Assembly: GCA_018857735.1 (NCBI GenBank)
Contig: JABMCL010001376.1
Coordinates: 487,501 to 551,500, forward strand
Direction: 5' to 3'
Source of the DNA: Alviniconcha marisindica
Taxonomy: Eukaryota > Mollusca > Gastropoda > Provannidae
DNA: 64,000 bases
Positions 40,601 through 46,600 of this stretch are shown one piece after another. The translations under genes and the position numbers were made by a program. The notes beneath the pieces were generated by a model, which saw nothing but the letters and a program-made list of their open reading frames with translations, had not been told where the DNA came from and searched no databases. Position 1 is the stretch's first letter, and every line of letters begins with the position of its first letter.

Positions 40601-43600
40601 TTTTACTGTAGCCACTGTACTGAATGTAGACCTGGTTGTTCTCTCCCACAGTGGGGTTTTACTGTAGCCATTGTACTGAATATAGTCCTGGTTGTTCTCT
40701 CCCACAGTGGGGCACTGTAGACAGAAATTAAGGTCCCTCTCTTGAGAACCCAGGGTGGACGAATGTTCTCCCATTAAAGTCTGGAGACGGTCAGAATAAA
40801 ATTATAGCCACATGCTTTGCCCACTGCCAGGAATTCTGTCTTTGTCCTTCTACCTTCCTGGTCCATTCACCTTCATTTTTTCTCTCATATCCTTTCCCTA
40901 CTTTTTGACTGCACTAGTTTTGGCTAATGCAGTTTTCCGTAGGTGCCTGCAGAATAAATAGGTTACCCTGCTCATAGTCACAAGCAGGTTTGTAGGGCGA
41001 GTGTTTGCGGAATATACCTAGGCACCAAAACATGTGTTGTTGTGCATTCATTCAATCATAGATAGATAGATTGGTAGTGTTTAATGTTGTAACAGTGAAT
41101 TAGACAAAACTGGTGGTTTTTAATGTTGTAACAGTGAATTAGACAAACTTGATTTAGTGTCTTGTGTTGCAAAGTGGTGTAAAAGAATTTTCAATGTATC
41201 ATTCATTCTGAGGTGACCCTATGCAGTGGATAGGACGTTAAAATCCAAGAACTAACGAACTTGCTGTTCTCTTCCAGGAGAAGGCATGTTGCCAATGTGG
41301 GCTGGTGCGGCACTGCGGGAATGCCTACGTCTGCATCGCCATAATGATGACAACGTGATGAGCATCATGGGACTGGCCCTGGACAAGGAACGATTTTACA
41401 TGATCTATCCGTACATGCAGAATCGAACTCTGAAAGATCACATTGTGGACACTAAAAAGGTTGGAGAGAGAGAGAGAGAGTCCTTTTTTGTCTCCTAGAT
41501 TGAACTTTAGCATAGGCTAAGTGCCTAGGGACATACTCAGAAAGGTACTCATAATGAACTGCTTGCAGTTTTTGTGAAATTAAAATGCATGATTCCCTGA
41601 CTTTTCATTTTTACAAAGAGCTGAGATGGCATAACTTTCTGCAGCACCTCATGATTTTCAGAAAGCCATTTTGAATATTTTCGGTGAGCAGAAGTGGGAG
41701 AGTAGGGATAGGAAGCTCAATGGTAGAGCGACGGACTCGTGATTGAAAGGTCTTGGGTTTGAGTCCTGGTAGGAACAGAGGGAGAATTTTCTTCTCCAGG
41801 GTCGGCTTCCTGTGCTGACTCTTATATTGGTATTCGTTCCACCCCCGTGTTGCCAAAATAGATCTCAGTCATTCTGCCAAAAATGCAGTTGGCAGTTACT
41901 GCTAAACACACATGCACCCTGTGGACATGGCTTCGAATAAAGTTACACTGTAAACTGGCGCATAGTTGCATGGTGTGCACAGAACTTGCACCGTGACGGC
42001 AGCAGTTTCATGCAGCACCAGCCATATAACAACTAAACAGGGCTGTGACCACTTCACTGGATATTCAAAACGCTGTGTGTAAAGCTACAGTCACTCATCC
42101 AGAGTCACATACAACTGGAGCTCAGCTCAGAAGTTGAGAATGGCACTATGGTCGCCATTGTGAAGCGCTTAGGGCTCGTCTCGAGATGGGTGTTCCAGAG
42201 AAAAACCCCAAAAAGTCATGCAAATGGCTGTGTGATCCCATACTTTCTGTGAATATAAAATGTTAACTGTGTGATCCCATACTTTTTGTGAATATAAAAT
42301 GTTAACTGTGTGATCCCATACTTTTTGTGAATATAAAATGTTAACTGTGTGATCCCATACTTTTTGTGAATATAAAATGTTAACTGTGTGATCCCATACT
42401 TTTTGTGAATATAGAATGTTAGCTGTGTGATCCCATACTTTTTGTGAATATAGAATGTTAACTGTGTGATCCCATACTTTTTGTGAATATCGAATGTTAG
42501 CTGTGTGATCCCATACTTTTTGTGAATATAGAATGTTAACTGTGTGATCCCATACTTTTTGTGAATATAAAATGTTAGCTGTGTGATCCCATACTTTTTG
42601 TGAATATAGAATGTTAACTGTGTGATCCCATACTTTTTGTGAATATCGAATGTTAGCTGTGTGATCCCATACTTTTTGTGAATATAGAATGTTAACTGTG
42701 TGATACCATACTTTTTGTGAATATAGAATGTTAACTGTGTGATCCCATACTTTTTGTGAATATAGAATGTTAGCTGTGTGATCCCATACTTTTTGTGAAT
42801 ATAGAATGTTAACTGTGTGATACCCCTACTTTTTGTGAATATAGAATGTTAACTGTGTGATCCCATACTTTTTGTGAATATCGAATGTTAGCTGTGTGAT
42901 CCCATACTTTTTGTGAATATAGAATGTTAACTGTGTGATACCATACTTTTTGTGAATATAGAATGTTAACTGTGTGATCCCATACTTTTTGTGAATATAG
43001 AATGTTAGCTGTGTGATCCCATACTTTTTGTGAATATAGAATGTTAACTGTGTGATCCCATACTTTTTGTGAATATAGAATGTTAGCTGTGTGATCCCAT
43101 ACTTTTTGTGAATATAGAATGTTAACTGTGTGACAGGAGTTCAGCGTGCGGCAGCTGATAGAGTTTGGACTCCAGGTTGCAGAGGGCTTGGTCTATCTCT
43201 ACAGCAAAGATCTGGTGCACAGGGATGTTGCTACTAGAAACTGCATGTAAGTGCACAAGTTCAGCGAAAATGTTTTGCGTCATTTTCGCAACTTTTGTTT
43301 GTTTGTTCTTGTTTTAGAACTGAATTGTTAGATAAGAAAACATCTGAAACAGAGTTGACTATTAGCAATTGAAAACAAAATCCAAACGTACAAAATGTTA
43401 ACAAGAATGCTGATTTCAGTAGGACAACACAAAATATGCGCAAATTTTCAAATGCTGAAAAATGAAATTGTCTACTTATCTTTTTTTTTTTAGTTAGTGT
43501 TGCTGGAATGTCTGGATATTTGGACAGTTTTTTTTTTTATCATTGTTTACCTGTCAAGTCCATTGCTTGGAAAAAGGGTTTACCCCACAAAAATGTGCAT

Positions 43601-46600
43601 GTTTTTTGCGTTGTCTTGTTAAAATCAGTGTTCTTTTTAACCCTTTGTGTTTGAAAAAAAAGTTAGAGTTTCGTTTTCGTTGTTTTTTTTATTGAGAGGA
43701 TCGTCTCCTGAAAATGTTTCCACCAACAGAAAGTGATTTGCTTTGAATCATTCCAGCCTTTAATGTATTCACAGAGTTTGTATCACATCTCAGTGTTACT
43801 TGATGTGCCCCCATCCGTAGAGACTTGACGGAGGTGTGCGTGATTGTACAGATATTTCTCTCTCTGGTGGCCTTTTTTCCCCCGTTTTGTTTGCAACTGT
43901 CGTGAACCGTTTGCTCTTTTTCTGTATCATCTGGGCATTGATTTTTCAACACCGTAAAGAAAATCATACTCAGTCATGATGATGTGGTTGTTTGTCACCA
44001 GGGTCGACGCTTCAGATGTAGTCAAGATTACAGATGCCGCATTTGCGTGGGATTTCTACGGAGATGAGTATGTGTATGACAGCGCTCGAGAGCGCTATTT
44101 GCCCACCCGCTGGATGGCACCTGAGAGTCTGGCAGATGGATACTATGACATGCGCACAGATGTGGTGAGCCAAGACCACAGATTGAAGCAGTGTTGTTTT
44201 TCTCTTTCTCTCTTCCATGAATGAAACAGTGTTGTTTTTCCCTTTCTCTCTTCCATGAATGAAACAGTGTTGTTTTTCTCTTTCTCTCTTCCATGAATGA
44301 AGCAGTGTTGTTTTTCTCTTTCTCTCTTCCATGAATGAAGCAGTGTTGTTTTTCCCTTTCTCTCTTCCATGAATGAAACAGTGTTGTTTTTCCCTTTCTC
44401 TTTGCCATGAATGAAACAGTGTTGTTTTTCTCTTTCTCTCTTCCATGAATGAAACAGTGTTGTTTTTCTCTTTCTCTCTTCCATGAATGAAACCGTGTTG
44501 TTTTTCTCTTTCTCTCTTCCATAAATGAAACAGTGTTGTTTTTCTCTTTCTCTCTTCCATGACATGTCATTGGACAACAACTTTAACTTTCTGAAAGAAC
44601 TCGGTATTTTTGGCAGACTCTAAACTTTCAGATAATCTTTGGTTCTGTTTGTGTTTTACCCACTTCTTAAGTCCTTTTTTTTATATTTTAAATCTGACTA
44701 TATACCAGTTTTAGCATGTACATATTTTTAGCATTTATTGTATGCTGACAAAATGTGTTTCAACCTGATGTCCTAGTTGACTGAGCCTAAAACATCAAGT
44801 TACTTACTTCCTTACTTTTTCCCTCTCCACTTGCTTTCCAGTGCAAAACATCTGAATGGATAATTTCTGCAAAGTTTACTTATTTTAGTGATTTGAAGTT
44901 AACATGGAGTGTTCGCCAACCTGTTTGCTTTTGCTTGTTGTGAAAAGCAAAATAACTACAGTGTCAAATATTAAAGTGAGGAACTGAAAGACGTGTGCAT
45001 GTATTGCAAACAACTCCACATTGGCAATGAGGTGTCCTGCTTTGCAGTGGTCTTCGATGTCCTGGAGTGGTCCTTGTAATCTAACTTATAATGACGTGCC
45101 CAGTGCTGTGTGGTTTAAGCTGTAATAAAAAAATCATGTACTGCAGTAGTCCTTGTTGTAGTTTAATGTTGTGATGAGGTGTTTTGTGCTAGACTGGTCC
45201 TTGTAACTGTGTTGCAGCAGTCCTTGTAATTTAATGTTGTCATGAAGTGCCCTGTGCTGAAATAGTCTTTGTTGCAATTTAGGTTGTAATGAAGTGTCTT
45301 GTGCTTCAGCAGTCTTTATGATTTATGTTGGAGTGAGAGTGCCTTACTTCATTGGTCCTTGTTGTAATAATGAACTGTCCTGTGCTGCAGCAGGTAGTCA
45401 TTGTTGCTGTAGTTGTAATAAAATGTCCAGTGCTACAGCAGTACTTGTAATGAAATGTCCTGTGCTGCAGTAGTCCATATTGTCATGGAATTTCCCGTGC
45501 TGCAGCAGCCCATATTGTAATGAAATGTCCTGTGCTGCAGCAGCCCATGTTGCAATGAAATGTCCTGTGCTGCAGTAGTCAGTGTTGTGATGAAATGTCC
45601 TGTGCTGCAGTAGTCCCTGTTGTAATGTCCTGTGCTGCGGTACTCCATGTTGTAAATAAATGTCCTGTGCTGGCAGTAGTCCATATTGGAATGTGCTGTG
45701 CTAAAGTAGTCCCTGTTGTAATGAAATGTCCTGTGCTGCAGTGGTCCTTTGGCGTGTTACTGTGGGAATTGTTGACACGAGGCTGCCTGCCGTTCCATGA
45801 AGTAGAGGATGGACGAGTGAAGGACTTTGTGGTGGAGGGCTACACGTTGGGCAAGCCAGAGAACTGCTCTGATCACATGTAAGTTGTCCTGAGAGACTTG
45901 GTTGATGGTTGGAGACTTGCAGTTGGGTGCTATACACGTTGGACAAGCCAGAGAACTGCTCCGATCACACGTAAGTTGTCCTGAGAGACTTGGTTGATGG
46001 TTGGAGACTTGCAGTTGGGTGCTATACACGTTGGGCAAGCCAGAGAACTGCTCCGATCACATGTAAGTTGTCCTGTGAGACTTGGTTGATGGTTGGAGAC
46101 TTGCAGGTGGGTGCTATTGGGCGATTCAGCGAAGCTGGTTTGATAGAGTGAATGCGCTTTGTAATCTTTCGCACAAGAAGTCGCGAGAGGTCGCAGCGCA
46201 CTTCTGGGCCGATTTCTGAGTAGGCGTTGCTTCACGCTGTGTATAACAGTGGAAGTTGAACCTAGAATTGCGAAGTAGTACAAATGCCAATACTGTTACA
46301 GTTGCAAAAATTACCGTGGAAAGGGTATGGAGGGTGGAAAAAAAGTGTCTTTGCATCGTTTTTGGGCTGACCAGAAGATTGCGGGTTTGTAGAAAAAATG
46401 CGTTTTGGGGCATCCTATAGCACGAGCAACAAGTTATTGCTCATTGCCAGACACATTATGACTACGAGCCTCCAAAAATGCCTTTAAAGTTGGCAGTGTA
46501 AAATTCGCAAATTCACTGTCACTGCCTTCCATTGTGAAGAAAGTACGCACCAGAAGTAAAAGCAGCCAAGGGACTTAAGTGATGCCTAGGCAAAAGTCAA

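Noticed and set aside
41700..41770. tRNA gene
   Set aside because: It has box A and box B but no proper acceptor stem, and continues into a SINE body; the same holds for 33690-33766 and 12150-12226.
44012..44580. 180-codon Lys/Arg/Glu-rich minus-strand frames
   Set aside because: Repeat translation of the 38-bp array; present in three frames at once.
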